A stretch of 31,555 nucleotides of DNA from Fidelibacterota bacterium UBA7300 (GCA_002471865.1 DKQU01000058.1:1-31555), one strand, 5' to 3'. Shown: positions 7,209-16,718, counted from the stretch's first letter. A program made the numbers and translations. The notes: generated by a model not told the origin, from the sequence alone.

Positions 7209-7283
7209 GGTGGGGGTAGCTCAGTCGGTTAGAGCTCCAGGTTGTGGCCCTGGTGGCCGCGGGTTCGATTCCCGTCCCTCACC
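7209..7283 (+). tRNA. tRNA-His (anticodon GTG)
   Basis: A full cloverleaf: acceptor GTGGGGG (7210-7216) with CCCTCAC (7276-7282, one G-T pair), extra G at -1 (7209) opposite C73 (7283) as in bacterial tRNA-His, D arm GCTC/GAGC, anticodon stem CCAGG/CCTGG with loop TTGTGGC (anticodon GTG at 7244-7246), and T arm GCGGG-TTCGATT-CCCGT. The following bases give only CA, so CCA must be completed by a nucleotidyltransferase. Confidence 0.96.
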
Positions 7284-7371
7284 CAAATCAAAGGGATTAA
7301 TGAAAGTTAATGGTAGAAGTTTGAACTGAAATAATCTCAAACAACATTAAAACTTAAATTTGAACGTATGT

Positions 7372-7377
7372 TATAAT
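7372..7377 (+). promoter_or_regulatory. Possible -10 box upstream of the LptF/G gene
   Basis: A perfect TATAAT lies 49 bases before the start codon at 7427. No good -35 hexamer is at 16-18 bases upstream, so the promoter call is weak. Confidence 0.3.
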
Positions 7378-7426
7378 CTTATTTTGTTTTTCCGTACCTT
7401 CTTGTCAAGCATCAGATAAATCCAAT

Positions 7427-8797
7427 ATGCGTACTTTGACACGATATATTCTGAAAGGCCACTTCCTCCCATTCTTCTATGCTCTCCTAATTCTGATTTT
7501 TCTTCTTTTCACCAATTTTCTTCTCAGGGCAGTGGATAGACTTCTGGGAAAGGGATTGTCATTTTCAGTAATCCTGGAATTCCTATTTCTTAACACTGCA
7601 TGGATTGTTGCACTGGCCGCTCCCATGGCTGTATTGATCGCTACACTCATGACTTTCGGACGCCTTGCAGAAGATAACGAAATAACCGCTCTCAGTTCTA
7701 CAGGTGTCTCTTACTTCAGAATGCTCTGGCCGGCAGTGGCATTTAGTATTTTGGTGGCTGTACCTCTCATGTATTTTAATAATGCTATTCTTCCGGGGAT
7801 GAATCACCGAGCTAAAGAGCTTTCGCGGGATATTTATCGGAAGCGACCGGATATCAGTATCGAACCGGGTTATTTTGTGGATGACCTGCCGGATTACAAT
7901 CTGATCGTTGGAGGAAAAAAGGGGAGAGAGTTTCAAGACGTCCGAATCTTCAGTAAAAAGAGCAAACCGACTCAAACGTTTATTCAATCCAATAAAGGAA
8001 CCTTTTTAACAATGGATGATGCCATCCTTCTCAAACTGTTTGATGGTGAAATCCACGAACTCGACAGTGAGAATAAGGAAAATTACAGACGAATCATTTT
8101 TGAAGAGCATCACATAAAAGTTCCTGCTGAAGATATGGAACTAAAGCGGAGCGAAAGCAAACCTAAATCGGATCGCGAAATGTCTGTGGAAATGATGCAG
8201 GAAAAGATCACCTTCTATCAGAAGAAGGTTCAAAAAACTGAACAGAGAATTGTAAAGCATTTTAAAGGCACGGGTCTGGAGGTGGAGCCGCCAGACAATT
8301 ATGAGAGTGCAAAAATACTTCTTACCAATCTACAGAATGAAATAAAACATAAGTCAGATTTATCTGTTAAAGAACAGCGATCTCAAACCAGACGTTACAG
8401 AAATCTGTCTCAACGTGTTAAAGGAGATTATAGTCTCATCCAGGCTTACAGAAAGAGCATTAATCGATACTCCGTCGAGATTCATAAAAAATTCTCTATC
8501 CCAGTGGCATGTATTGTGTTTGTTCTAATCGGCGCTCCACTCGGAATGATTACCCGAAAAAAAGGATTTATTACTGCCATTACATTTAGTTTTGGGTTTT
8601 TCCTCCTCTACTGGATGTTCCTTATTGCCGGTGAAGAGTTTGCCGATCGCTTACTTCTATCACCTATCGCTGCTATGTGGGGTCCGAATGCACTTTTAGG
8701 ATTAGTAGGACTCCTATTGGTGCTAAAAGCCACTAGAAGGAATAGCAGACTCATTCCTCTACTAAACAGAAAAAAGATGAGAGTAACTTCAAAGTAG
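7427..8797 (+). CDS. LptF/LptG-family lipopolysaccharide export permease
   Basis: A 456-aa permease of the YjgP/YjgQ (LptF/LptG) family, the membrane part of the LptB2FG ABC transporter that extracts LPS from the inner membrane. Three N-terminal transmembrane helices (about 12-34, 50-76, 96-118) contain the family RAVDRLLGKG and FGRLAEDNEITALSSTGVS blocks. A periplasmic jelly-roll region follows, then three C-terminal helices (about 350-372, 380-402, 415-438). It is longer than typical (~360 aa): residues ~235-330 form a charged, coiled-coil-like insert between the jelly roll and TM4. Which paralogue it is cannot be told; no second copy or lptB is in the window. The stop codon is 10 bases before the next gene. 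Confidence 0.88.
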   Translation: MRTLTRYILKGHFLPFFYALLILIFLLFTNFLLRAVDRLLGKGLSFSVILEFLFLNTAWIVALAAPMAVLIATLMTFGRLAEDNEITALSSTGVSYFRMLWPAVAFSILVAVPLMYFNNAILPGMNHRAKELSRDIYRKRPDISIEPGYFVDDLPDYNLIVGGKKGREFQDVRIFSKKSKPTQTFIQSNKGTFLTMDDAILLKLFDGEIHELDSENKENYRRIIFEEHHIKVPAEDMELKRSESKPKSDREMSVEMMQEKITFYQKKVQKTEQRIVKHFKGTGLEVEPPDNYESAKILLTNLQNEIKHKSDLSVKEQRSQTRRYRNLSQRVKGDYSLIQAYRKSINRYSVEIHKKFSIPVACIVFVLIGAPLGMITRKKGFITAITFSFGFFLLYWMFLIAGEEFADRLLLSPIAAMWGPNALLGLVGLLLVLKATRRNSRLIPLLNRKKMRVTSK

Positions 8798-8807
8798 ATT
8801 TACTGAG

Positions 8808-10061
8808 TTGAAATTACCCCAAACAGAGATCAGCTCAATTATTGAACAATACACCAATGATAACATCTCAGAACAAGAGATGACATCATGGCTGAAGACT
8901 GTCTATAAAGAGGGGTTGACCCACGAGGAGACAGATCGGGTTGTAAAAGCCATGCTCGATTCCGGTGAGACTTTCGACTTCTCGCATTTAGGTAAATTCG
9001 TAGCCGATAAGCACAGTACAGGCGGAATTGGGGATAAGGTTTCCCTTGTGGTTGGACCACTTATGGCAGCAGCCGGCCTCATCATCCCCATGATTGCCGG
9101 GCGAAGTCTTGGGCATACCGGCGGTACACTGGATAAGCTCCAATCCATCCCCGGTTACCGTGATGATCTCTCTATGGAAGAGTTCCAGAAAACTGTAGAA
9201 ACGGTTGGCATCGTCATGAGTGGGCAGACAAAAGAGGTCTGCCCTGCCGATCAGAAAATGTACGACCTTCGCGACAGGACCGGTACGGTCGATTCCATCC
9301 CCCTCATTTGCGGCAGTATCATGAGTAAGAAGATCGCTGAAGGAATTCAGGGACTGGTAATGGATGTGAAAGTCGGCAGCGGTGCCTTCATGAAAACTGT
9401 AGAAGAAGCTGCTGTTTTAGGGAGTGAATTAAAGCGGATTGGGAAACAGTTTGGCGTAAATGTGAATATTGTACACAGTGACATGAACCAACCACTGGGA
9501 AATGAAGCAGGACTTTGGAATGAAGTTGTAGAAGCACTGTCGTGCCTCCTCGGAGAAGGACCTGACGATCTGAAAAAAGTTGTGCTGGAATTGGGATCGA
9601 GACTATTACTTCAATCAGGAAAAGTCAGCTTTGTTGAGGAAGCAATGGAGATTCAGACACAATTGATAAGCAACGGAAAAGCTATGGAGAAGTTGGTGGA
9701 AATGGTTGCCGCCCAAGGAGGAGATATATCCGTTATAGAAAATCCCGAAAACTACCCGGCTCCGGCGTTTGAAGCGGAAGTTATTTCTAATCAGGATGGA
9801 TTTATCGATTCCATGGAAATGGTTGGTGTGGGCATTCTGGTGAACAGACTAACCATCCGCCATGCTAATAATAAGCGAGAGATCGAATCGACAGGTGGAA
9901 TTCGATTCCTCAAGAAGATCGGTGATGATGTGCGTAATGGCAAGCCACTGGCAATCTGCTTTGGCAGTAATGAGGATGAAGTATTTAGTACTGCTGAAGA
10001 ATTGAAGTCACTGTTCAATATATCTGAAGAGCGTATAGATCCACCACCGCTCTTCTATTAA
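8808..10061 (+). CDS. Pyrimidine-nucleoside / thymidine phosphorylase
   Basis: A 417-aa enzyme that cleaves thymidine (and perhaps uridine) with phosphate to free base and (deoxy)ribose-1-phosphate. The signature AGRSLGHTGGTLDKLQS (residues 97-113) is clear, with phosphate-binding KHSTGGIGDK (68-77) and base-contacting Arg155, Ser170 and Lys174 at the spacing of E. coli DeoA (Arg171, Ser186, Lys190). The C-terminal alpha/beta domain is complete. The start is a TTG: in-frame stops at 8778 and 8784 rule out an upstream start, and the protein matches the family from its first helix. It likely shares a transcript with the LptF/G gene, and converges on the PBP gene with a 4-base overlap. DeoA versus Pdp is undecided. 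Confidence 0.92.
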   Translation: MKLPQTEISSIIEQYTNDNISEQEMTSWLKTVYKEGLTHEETDRVVKAMLDSGETFDFSHLGKFVADKHSTGGIGDKVSLVVGPLMAAAGLIIPMIAGRSLGHTGGTLDKLQSIPGYRDDLSMEEFQKTVETVGIVMSGQTKEVCPADQKMYDLRDRTGTVDSIPLICGSIMSKKIAEGIQGLVMDVKVGSGAFMKTVEEAAVLGSELKRIGKQFGVNVNIVHSDMNQPLGNEAGLWNEVVEALSCLLGEGPDDLKKVVLELGSRLLLQSGKVSFVEEAMEIQTQLISNGKAMEKLVEMVAAQGGDISVIENPENYPAPAFEAEVISNQDGFIDSMEMVGVGILVNRLTIRHANNKREIESTGGIRFLKKIGDDVRNGKPLAICFGSNEDEVFSTAEELKSLFNISEERIDPPPLFY

Positions 10062-12268
10062 TCGAAATCTGAGCGACGCCTCGAACTGTTCGGGTTGGTT
10101 TTACTATGAAGCTGACAAATCCCTGACGGGGAATATTTTTTAATGAAGTACTCTTTTTCCACCGGACAGTTCGGTGTTACCAGGTCTTTCGTAATTTGAC
10201 AGATTCCCAACTGCACGATTCCAGCTGGTTTTTTGAATTCACTATAAGGTATACTCAGTGTATCATAGGCGGTCTGCATAAATTCTACCCACGCAGGAAG
10301 CGCTGCTACGTTTCCCATCTGACCATCACCAAGTGATATTTGAGGAGGACCATCTACCCCCATCCAAACTCCTGTTGCCAACTGTGGGGTAAACCCGACA
10401 AACCAGGCATCCGTCCAGTTTTGTGTGGTACCCGTTTTTCCACCGGCTGGACGGTTAAAACCTCCATTCCACCAACCCACTCGCCGGCCCGTTCCCTTCT
10501 TAATGACAGACTGGAGGAGGCTAGACATCATGAAAGCGGTTTCCTCACTTAATACTTCCTCCCGCTTTGGGTAAAACTGAGCTATGGTAATCCCATATCG
10601 ATCGTCAATTCGAGTAATAGACATAGGCTCACAATAGATTCCACCGTTGGCAAAGGTGGCGTATGCAGAAACCATTTCAATGGGATAAACCTCAGACGTG
10701 CCTAGAGCTATGGCGTCCACAGCTCGAAGAGGTGTAGAGATGTGCATCCGCTTGGCCATATCCACCACTTCCCGTGGGGGAATTAGTTCCTGTACCAATC
10801 GTACGGAAATCAGATTTAGTGAACGGGTCAAACCTTCTCTTAAAGTTACCCTATCACCGACTGAGCGGTCATCATTACGTGGACGCCATGGCTTCCATTC
10901 ACCATCGGCACCCATCACATTAATCATTATAGGCTGATTCATTAATTTTTTGGTAACAGGATAACCGTTATCAATAGCAGCAGTATAGAGGAACGGTTTG
11001 AACACTGAGCCGGGTTGACGGCGCGCTTGGGTTGACCTATTAAAGTCGTCATGATAATCCGGGCGGCCTCCAACCATGGCTTTAATGTAACCGCTGGATG
11101 GATCAACAGCTACCAAACACCCCTGCACCAACAACTTCTTGCGTAGCTCTTCATAGAGGGGCTTTTCGCCTGCAAGCATCAATTTTACTGAGTCTTCAGG
11201 ATGAATACCCAACCACGCCAGTTCTTCGAAAAGTTCTCGTTCCTCAATGAACTGCTCATTGAGCTTTTCCTGATTGGCTAGGACTGTACTGAGCATAGCA
11301 ACTTCGGCTGCTTTTTGCATTCTTGTATCTAAAGTAGTATAGACTGTTAATCCACCCCTGTAAATATCGATATCAAGTGAATCTGAAATCTGCTCCAGTT
11401 GTCGCCGAACATGCTCTGTAAAGTAAGGAGCTATCCCTTGATCATCCGATAGATCAACTACATTGAGAGACGCTGACTTGGCCGACTTGTACCTTTTTCG
11501 GGATATTTTTCCTTGATTCAGCATTAACCTAAGAACCGTGTTTCTTCGCCGGAGAGCTACCTCAGGATGTTTTATGGGACTGTAATGTTCAGGTGCCGGC
11601 AACAAACCCACAAGAAGTGCAGATTCATCCAAAGTCAAATTCCTTACATCTTTGGCAAAATAACGTTTTGCTGCAGCTTGCGCACCGTACGTGCCGTGTC
11701 CAAAATAAATAGAGTTGAGATACATCTCCATTATCTCGTCTTTCGTATACCTTTTTTCCATCTGAACTGCCGTTAGGATTTCTTTAACCTTTCGATTGAT
11801 GGTCTTGGAAAAACCGATTCGATCATAAAGATTCCTCGCAAGCTGTTGAGATAGAGAACTGAATCCTTGTTTATAACGCATGGCTGCCAGATTTACCACC
11901 ACTGCTCTCAGGAAGTCGCGCATGGAAATCCCCCAGTGGTTATAAAACCTGTGATCCTCTGAGGCGACAACTGCGTTTACGAGATCACTGTAATACCGCC
12001 CAGTTGACGGGTCGAAACTTCGCATTTGCTCCAAGGGGAGAAAGATGCGGCGCTGAGTGTAAAGCTCTTTAAGCATAATACCATCATCAGAATAAACTTT
12101 GGTTACAAGATCAGGATCAAAATTTTCCAGTTTCTCCAGCGGAGGAAGATCTTTGGAAAGAAATACTATATAGATTCCAGCTATAACAAATAACAAAATT
12201 AAGCATATAAAAAATAGACCGAGCAGCCTGGGCCATGTTGTCCACTTTCTTTGTATAGTTTTAGTCAT
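10058..12268 (-). CDS. Class A penicillin-binding protein (PBP1a-like, bifunctional)
   Basis: A 736-aa inner-membrane peptidoglycan synthase. One transmembrane anchor (about 15-37) is followed by a GT51 transglycosylase domain (~55-235) with catalytic Glu104 in ASEDHRFYNHWG and the QQLARNLY and GTYGAQAAAKRYF motifs. The penicillin-binding transpeptidase domain (~380-660) has SxxK at Ser421-Lys424 (GSVFKPF), SxN at Ser483-Asn485 (SLN) and KTG at Lys611 (GGKTGTTQNWTDAWFVGFTP). All catalytic motifs are intact. The short tail carries a few Cys residues. It stands alone on the minus strand; the upstream 99 bases are AT-rich without a clear promoter. Confidence 0.95.
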   Translation of the reverse strand: MTKTIQRKWTTWPRLLGLFFICLILLFVIAGIYIVFLSKDLPPLEKLENFDPDLVTKVYSDDGIMLKELYTQRRIFLPLEQMRSFDPSTGRYYSDLVNAVVASEDHRFYNHWGISMRDFLRAVVVNLAAMRYKQGFSSLSQQLARNLYDRIGFSKTINRKVKEILTAVQMEKRYTKDEIMEMYLNSIYFGHGTYGAQAAAKRYFAKDVRNLTLDESALLVGLLPAPEHYSPIKHPEVALRRRNTVLRLMLNQGKISRKRYKSAKSASLNVVDLSDDQGIAPYFTEHVRRQLEQISDSLDIDIYRGGLTVYTTLDTRMQKAAEVAMLSTVLANQEKLNEQFIEERELFEELAWLGIHPEDSVKLMLAGEKPLYEELRKKLLVQGCLVAVDPSSGYIKAMVGGRPDYHDDFNRSTQARRQPGSVFKPFLYTAAIDNGYPVTKKLMNQPIMINVMGADGEWKPWRPRNDDRSVGDRVTLREGLTRSLNLISVRLVQELIPPREVVDMAKRMHISTPLRAVDAIALGTSEVYPIEMVSAYATFANGGIYCEPMSITRIDDRYGITIAQFYPKREEVLSEETAFMMSSLLQSVIKKGTGRRVGWWNGGFNRPAGGKTGTTQNWTDAWFVGFTPQLATGVWMGVDGPPQISLGDGQMGNVAALPAWVEFMQTAYDTLSIPYSEFKKPAGIVQLGICQITKDLVTPNCPVEKEYFIKKYSPSGICQLHSKTNPNSSRRRSDFD

Positions 12269-12367
12269 CTTTCTCAGATTACTATGAATTTACTATACGA
12301 TAATTTAAGCAAAGCGTTTCAATAAAAATTAGGGCAGTAAAGATTAGGACAAATCTTAAAAAGACAC

Positions 12368-12946
12368 TCAACCACTGATTAACTTATCAGCAACGATATT
12401 TGATTTACCTTTTATTACCTGATGGAGGGATTGACCATGACTGTCCATCGTTACAACTGTCGGGAAGTCCTTTACTTCAATCACCCACATCGCTTCCGGA
12501 ATACCAAACTCTTCCAGTTTAAGTACATCGTGGACTTTTACAACTGCCTTTGCCAGAAGAGCAGCAGTTCCTCCGATGGCGTGCAGATAGACTGCTCCGT
12601 GTTCTTTCAGCGCAGCCAGTGTTTTATCTCCCATTCCACCTTTACCAATGACAGCACGAAGATCATATTCCTTAAGTACATCTCCCTGATACGGTTCTTC
12701 ACGGATTGAGGTTGTGGGACCTGCAGCTACAAAAATCCATTCATCATCTACCTTTTTCACTACCGGTCCGCAATGATAAATCACCGTCCCTTTCAAAAGG
12801 TTTCGAATCTCGTCCGGCTTCTCTTCATACATCCAAGCGTGGGCGTTATCGCGCCCAAGAACCATAATTCCATTCAAGCTGACTTCATCACCGACCTTCA
12901 GCGTACGAACCTCTTCTTCGCTGACTGGAAACTTTAGACTAATCAT
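12368..12946 (-). CDS. Class I fumarate hydratase, beta subunit (C-terminal domain)
   Basis: A 192-aa protein matching the C-terminal catalytic domain of Fe-S fumarases and related tartrate dehydratases. It has GDEVSLNG, the GPTTSIREEPYQGD substrate-binding loop, GKGGMG, and the IPEAMWVIEVKDFPTVVTMDSHGQSL block. With the alpha subunit it interconverts fumarate and malate in the TCA cycle. Its ATG overlaps the alpha-subunit gene by eight bases, so translation is probably coupled. The heterodimeric, oxygen-labile form is typical of anaerobes, archaea and some deep-branching bacteria; tartrate dehydratase is the main alternative, but the korAB neighbours favour fumarase. Confidence 0.9.
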   Translation of the reverse strand: MISLKFPVSEEEVRTLKVGDEVSLNGIMVLGRDNAHAWMYEEKPDEIRNLLKGTVIYHCGPVVKKVDDEWIFVAAGPTTSIREEPYQGDVLKEYDLRAVIGKGGMGDKTLAALKEHGAVYLHAIGGTAALLAKAVVKVHDVLKLEEFGIPEAMWVIEVKDFPTVVTMDSHGQSLHQVIKGKSNIVADKLISG

Positions 12947-13826
12947 AGCTTACCTCTTCTGAACTGTAATTCAAGGTAGCATGGCGATCTGCCCAGCACA
13001 TGTAAGCGATAGATACAAAAAAAGATGCCGGCAGGCGATGAGCAGCCCCAACCTTTACCCCAAGAACGGTGGTGTTGCCTCCAAATCCCATAGGGCCGAT
13101 ACCAAGTATGTTCAGATCTTTGTACAGTTTCTCTTCAAGTTTTGCCATCTCAGAATCAGGATTGGTGTCGTCAATATTCCGGAAGATCTGCTTCTTAGCA
13201 ATAAGCATTCCGATTGCTCTGTCACCGCCGATACCCAAACCGATTATCCCGGGAGCACATCCCAAACCTTGAGCTTTATTGACGGCATCAATCACACATT
13301 TATAAACACCGTCCAAGTTGCGTCCTGCTTTTAATTTGTTATCGGGCAGTTTATACTGAGCTGATACATTTTCGCTGCCTCCGCCTTTCAATGCCAGCTG
13401 CATATTAATTTTGGGTTCATCCCATTCTTCGAAATGAATTAAAGGTGACATGACTCCAGAATTGTCGCCGGTGTTCCTACCCGTAATCGAATCGACCATG
13501 TTTGGACGAAGATAAGCTTTTTCAGTCGCCGTTTTGGTAGCTTCGACGATAACCTTCTCCACTTTACGAAGAGAAACACCTACTGGAACTGTAACATAGT
13601 AAATGTTCGTACCTGTATCCTGGCATATGGGAGTTTCATCCTCTCGAGCCATCTGGGCATTTTCCAACATAAGCTTTAGAACAGACTGCGCGGGACTCCC
13701 TGGCTCCTCACTATCGCGACCTTTCTCCATTGCAGAAATAACATCTGCCGGCAGTTGAGTTGAAGCGCGTCGAATCAGCTCTACAACAGCATTGTGAAGC
13801 TTCTTCTCATCAATCTCAAATTTCAT
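12939..13826 (-). CDS. Class I fumarate hydratase, alpha subunit (Fe-S domain)
   Basis: A 295-aa Fe-S dehydratase subunit. The three cluster cysteines are visible: Cys68 (PICQDTG), Cys190 (GCAPGIIG) and Cys277 (MCWADRHA). Other family blocks include GGGSEN and GIGPMGFGGNTTVLGVKV. The ATG at 13826 has GGAAG eight bases upstream; a TTG four codons earlier would place that ribosome site inside the gene. It lies about 38 bases downstream of korB in the same direction, so korA, korB and both fumarase subunits probably form one operon. The [4Fe-4S] cluster could be supplied by the SUF locus in this window. Confidence 0.92.
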   Translation of the reverse strand: MKFEIDEKKLHNAVVELIRRASTQLPADVISAMEKGRDSEEPGSPAQSVLKLMLENAQMAREDETPICQDTGTNIYYVTVPVGVSLRKVEKVIVEATKTATEKAYLRPNMVDSITGRNTGDNSGVMSPLIHFEEWDEPKINMQLALKGGGSENVSAQYKLPDNKLKAGRNLDGVYKCVIDAVNKAQGLGCAPGIIGLGIGGDRAIGMLIAKKQIFRNIDDTNPDSEMAKLEEKLYKDLNILGIGPMGFGGNTTVLGVKVGAAHRLPASFFVSIAYMCWADRHATLNYSSEEVSYD

Positions 13827-13863
13827 AATTACTTCCAATCAGGACAAACTTCGGTAAATCAGG

Positions 13864-14880
13864 TTACTCGACCTCCCATGTGTCTGCTCCTCTGATAAGC
13901 GCTTCCAAGTTGCCCTCACCCAACTGTTCCTTGGCAGTTTTGATTTGTTCATCGAGTCTATCCTCATAAGTAGACATTTTTGCCACAAAAAGTACACCTA
14001 TGGGCGTAGGAAACTCGGAATCATAAGTAAAATTAGTTAGAACGTCTGCGATATTTTTATCAGTTTCATTATGAATCAATAAATCATCTGTAGAATAATC
14101 GCCATCAAGGGTCACCACTTCCGGCTTGAAACCGTTCAGTCTTATACCCTTATTTTTCTCTTTACCGAAAATCATCGGTTTTCCGTTTTCCAACTCCAAG
14201 ACGTGGTCACCTTTAGTTTCCTTTTCCGTCAAAAGTCTGAAAGCACCGTCGTTAAAGATTAGACAGTTTTGATACACCTCGAGAAACGAGGCTCCCTTAT
14301 GCCCATGAGCTCTTCCGAGCATTTTCTGTAGATGGCTCGGGTATCTATCGATAGACCGGGCCACGAACGTAGCCTGAGCACCTAGCGCAACCGCTGGTGG
14401 ATTAAACGGTGTGTCCAATGAGCCAAAGGGAGTGGACTTCGTTACTTTACCCAGTTCAGATGTTGGAGAATACTGACCTTTTGTCAAACCGTAAATGCGG
14501 TTGTTGAATAGAACTATATTCAAGTCAATGTTACGTCTCAAGACGTGGATGAAGTGGTTACCACCAATGCTGAGAGAATCTCCATCTCCCGTAACAACCC
14601 AGACGGATAAGTCAGGTCGTGCCAGCTTTACACCGGATGCGAGGGTCGGTGCACGACCGTGAATGGTATGGAAACCGTACGTATTCATGTAGTACGGAAA
14701 TCGGCTGGAACAACCGATGCCGGAAATAAATACGAAGTTTTCTCTGGGTATTCCCAGATCCGGCAAACTCTTCTGGGTCTGTGCCAGGATGGAGTAATCA
14801 CCACATCCCGGGCACCAGCGAACATCCTGATTCGAAATAAAATCCTGACGTGCTAACTTTTGTCCTCTCTCCTGACTCAT
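13864..14880 (-). CDS. korB: 2-oxoacid (2-oxoglutarate):ferredoxin oxidoreductase, beta subunit
   Basis: A 338-aa TPP-binding subunit. Cys ligands for one [4Fe-4S] cluster appear in WCPGCGD (~22-28), GIGCSSR and VYQNC, and the TPP/Mg motif is GDGDSLSIGGNH. The IYGLTKGQYSPTS block is typical of KorB and its two-subunit relatives. The C-terminal ~80 residues are an extension common in KorB-type proteins. With KorA it oxidatively decarboxylates 2-oxoglutarate to succinyl-CoA with ferredoxin as acceptor, or runs in reverse for CO2 fixation. Start overlaps the korA stop by four bases (ATGA). No ferredoxin-like delta subunit is present. Confidence 0.92.
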   Translation of the reverse strand: MSQERGQKLARQDFISNQDVRWCPGCGDYSILAQTQKSLPDLGIPRENFVFISGIGCSSRFPYYMNTYGFHTIHGRAPTLASGVKLARPDLSVWVVTGDGDSLSIGGNHFIHVLRRNIDLNIVLFNNRIYGLTKGQYSPTSELGKVTKSTPFGSLDTPFNPPAVALGAQATFVARSIDRYPSHLQKMLGRAHGHKGASFLEVYQNCLIFNDGAFRLLTEKETKGDHVLELENGKPMIFGKEKNKGIRLNGFKPEVVTLDGDYSTDDLLIHNETDKNIADVLTNFTYDSEFPTPIGVLFVAKMSTYEDRLDEQIKTAKEQLGEGNLEALIRGADTWEVE

Positions 14881-16718
14881 CTGCCTGACTCCAACATTTC
14901 ATTGGCAACTTCTTCTATCCGATAGGACCTTATAGGCTTACCGCGGACAACATTCATCCCTTTAGCATCCACGAGATATTCAGCTCTGATGAGCTTCAGG
15001 AATTGTCCACGATTTAGCTCAGGCACAAGTATCTTCTGATATTTTAAAACGATCTCACCCAAATCTGCCGGCAGAGGATTCACCCATCTTACATGAGCGT
15101 GTGATACTGATTTTCCCTCATCCTGCAAACGCTTCACCGCTGTCCGGATAGAACCATAGGTACTGCCCCAGCCTAAAATCAATAAATCACCTATGGGTTC
15201 ACCATAGAGTTCTGTAGGATCTATTTCGCGGGTGATGCCGGCGACTTTTGCTTCCCGCAGCTCTATCATTTTCTGATGATTCTCGGGATCATAACTAACG
15301 TTACCAGAACCGTCTTCTTTCTCTAAACCGCCGATTCGGTGTTCCAATCCGGGTGTGCCGGGAATTGCCCACGGACGGGCCAGTGTCATTTCGTCGCGGA
15401 GATACGGCTTAAAGGTCTCACCATTACTCTCAGTAAATTTCACCTCTATTTTTTCAAGATCAGATAGATTCGGCAAAAGCCACGGTTCCGATCCGCTGGC
15501 CAGATATGCATCAGAGAGAACGATAATAGGCGTCATGTATTTGAGAGCCACCCGGCAAGCTTCATAAGCTGTATAATAACAGTCACTGGGAGATATTGCC
15601 GAGATGACAGGTATAGGTGACTCACTGTTCCGGCCAAAAAGGGCTTGGAACAGATCAGCTTGTTCTGTTTTCGTAGGCAAACCCGTACTCGGTCCCGCTC
15701 GCTGAATATTTATTATCACAAGAGGTAATTCTGTTATAACAGCCAGCCCCATGGCTTCACTCTTCAGGGCAATCCCCGGGCCGGAAGAAGCGGTAACAGC
15801 CAGACTCCCAGCAAAAGCAGCACCGATACTGGCACCGATGCTGGCAATCTCATCTTCTGCCTGAAAAGTGCGAATTCCGAAATTCCGGTAAAGAGAAAGC
15901 TGATTAAGAATCTCACTGGCCGGTGTGATGGGATAACCACCAAAAAACAGTGGCAGACCCGACTTCTCAGAAGCAGTCAGTAGTCCAAGCCCTAGGGCAT
16001 AGTTGCCTGTAATGTTCCGGTACGTCCCTTTAGCCAATGGGGCAGGGGCAACAGTGTAACTACTGGAAAAAACCTCAGAAATATCTCCAAAGTGATTTCC
16101 TGCTTTCAGAGCTCTTACATTGGCTTCAACCAGTTCAGGACGTTTCTTGAACTTCATATTTAGCCACTTGATGGTAGGTTCCATGGGACGACCATACATC
16201 CAAAAAGTCAACCCAAGAGCAAACATATTCTTGGTACGCTCCACGGTTTTCAACGGAAGTTTCATATCTTCAAGTGCCTTGGTTACAAGCTCGGTAATTT
16301 CAACATCCAACACCATGAAGTCATTTAGAGAATCGTCCGTCAAAGGATCAGTTTCATATCCTGCCAGTTTTAGATTTTTCTTCTGAAAGTTAGACTTATT
16401 GGCAATGAGAGTTCCTCCGGGTCGAAGGTCTTGAATGTGCATCTTGAGTGCGGCAGGATTCATGACCACAAGAACATCAACCCTGTCGCCGGGTGTAAAA
16501 ATATCCTGACTTGAAAACTGAATCTGGAAAGCACTGACACCCGCTAGGGAACCTGCAGGAGCCCGGATTTCTGCAGGGTAGTCAGGAAAGGTCCCTAAAT
16601 CATTACCCACCATAGCTGTGGTAGCAGTAAAGCGGTCTCCCATTAGCTGCATCCCGTCACCGGAATCACCCGCAAAACGAATTACAACATTCTTTATGGG
16701 TTTGGTATTGTCTGACAT
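14877..16718 (-). CDS. korA: 2-oxoacid (2-oxoglutarate):ferredoxin oxidoreductase, fused gamma-alpha subunit
   Basis: A 613-aa fusion. Residues ~1-195 are the gamma (CoA-contact) domain, opening with VVIRFAGDSGDGMQLMGDRF. Residues ~215-450 are the pyrimidine-binding alpha domain with GGYPITPASEIL, EDEIASIGASIGAAFAGS, and the INIQRAGPSTGLPTKTEQADL block. Residues ~500-610 are the transketolase C-terminal-like domain (LLILGWGSTYGSIRTAV). Fused gamma-alpha plus a separate beta is the two-subunit Kor form. The 2-oxoglutarate call rests on overall resemblance and on the fumarase neighbours; a broad 2-oxoacid specificity cannot be excluded. First gene of the probable korAB-fumarase operon. Confidence 0.9.
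   Translation of the reverse strand: MSDNTKPIKNVVIRFAGDSGDGMQLMGDRFTATTAMVGNDLGTFPDYPAEIRAPAGSLAGVSAFQIQFSSQDIFTPGDRVDVLVVMNPAALKMHIQDLRPGGTLIANKSNFQKKNLKLAGYETDPLTDDSLNDFMVLDVEITELVTKALEDMKLPLKTVERTKNMFALGLTFWMYGRPMEPTIKWLNMKFKKRPELVEANVRALKAGNHFGDISEVFSSSYTVAPAPLAKGTYRNITGNYALGLGLLTASEKSGLPLFFGGYPITPASEILNQLSLYRNFGIRTFQAEDEIASIGASIGAAFAGSLAVTASSGPGIALKSEAMGLAVITELPLVIINIQRAGPSTGLPTKTEQADLFQALFGRNSESPIPVISAISPSDCYYTAYEACRVALKYMTPIIVLSDAYLASGSEPWLLPNLSDLEKIEVKFTESNGETFKPYLRDEMTLARPWAIPGTPGLEHRIGGLEKEDGSGNVSYDPENHQKMIELREAKVAGITREIDPTELYGEPIGDLLILGWGSTYGSIRTAVKRLQDEGKSVSHAHVRWVNPLPADLGEIVLKYQKILVPELNRGQFLKLIRAEYLVDAKGMNVVRGKPIRSYRIEEVANEMLESGR

Noticed and set aside
12330..12352. Hairpin AAGATT/AATCTT as terminator between fumarase and PBP genes
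   Set aside because: Short AT-rich stem without a T tail in either useful direction.
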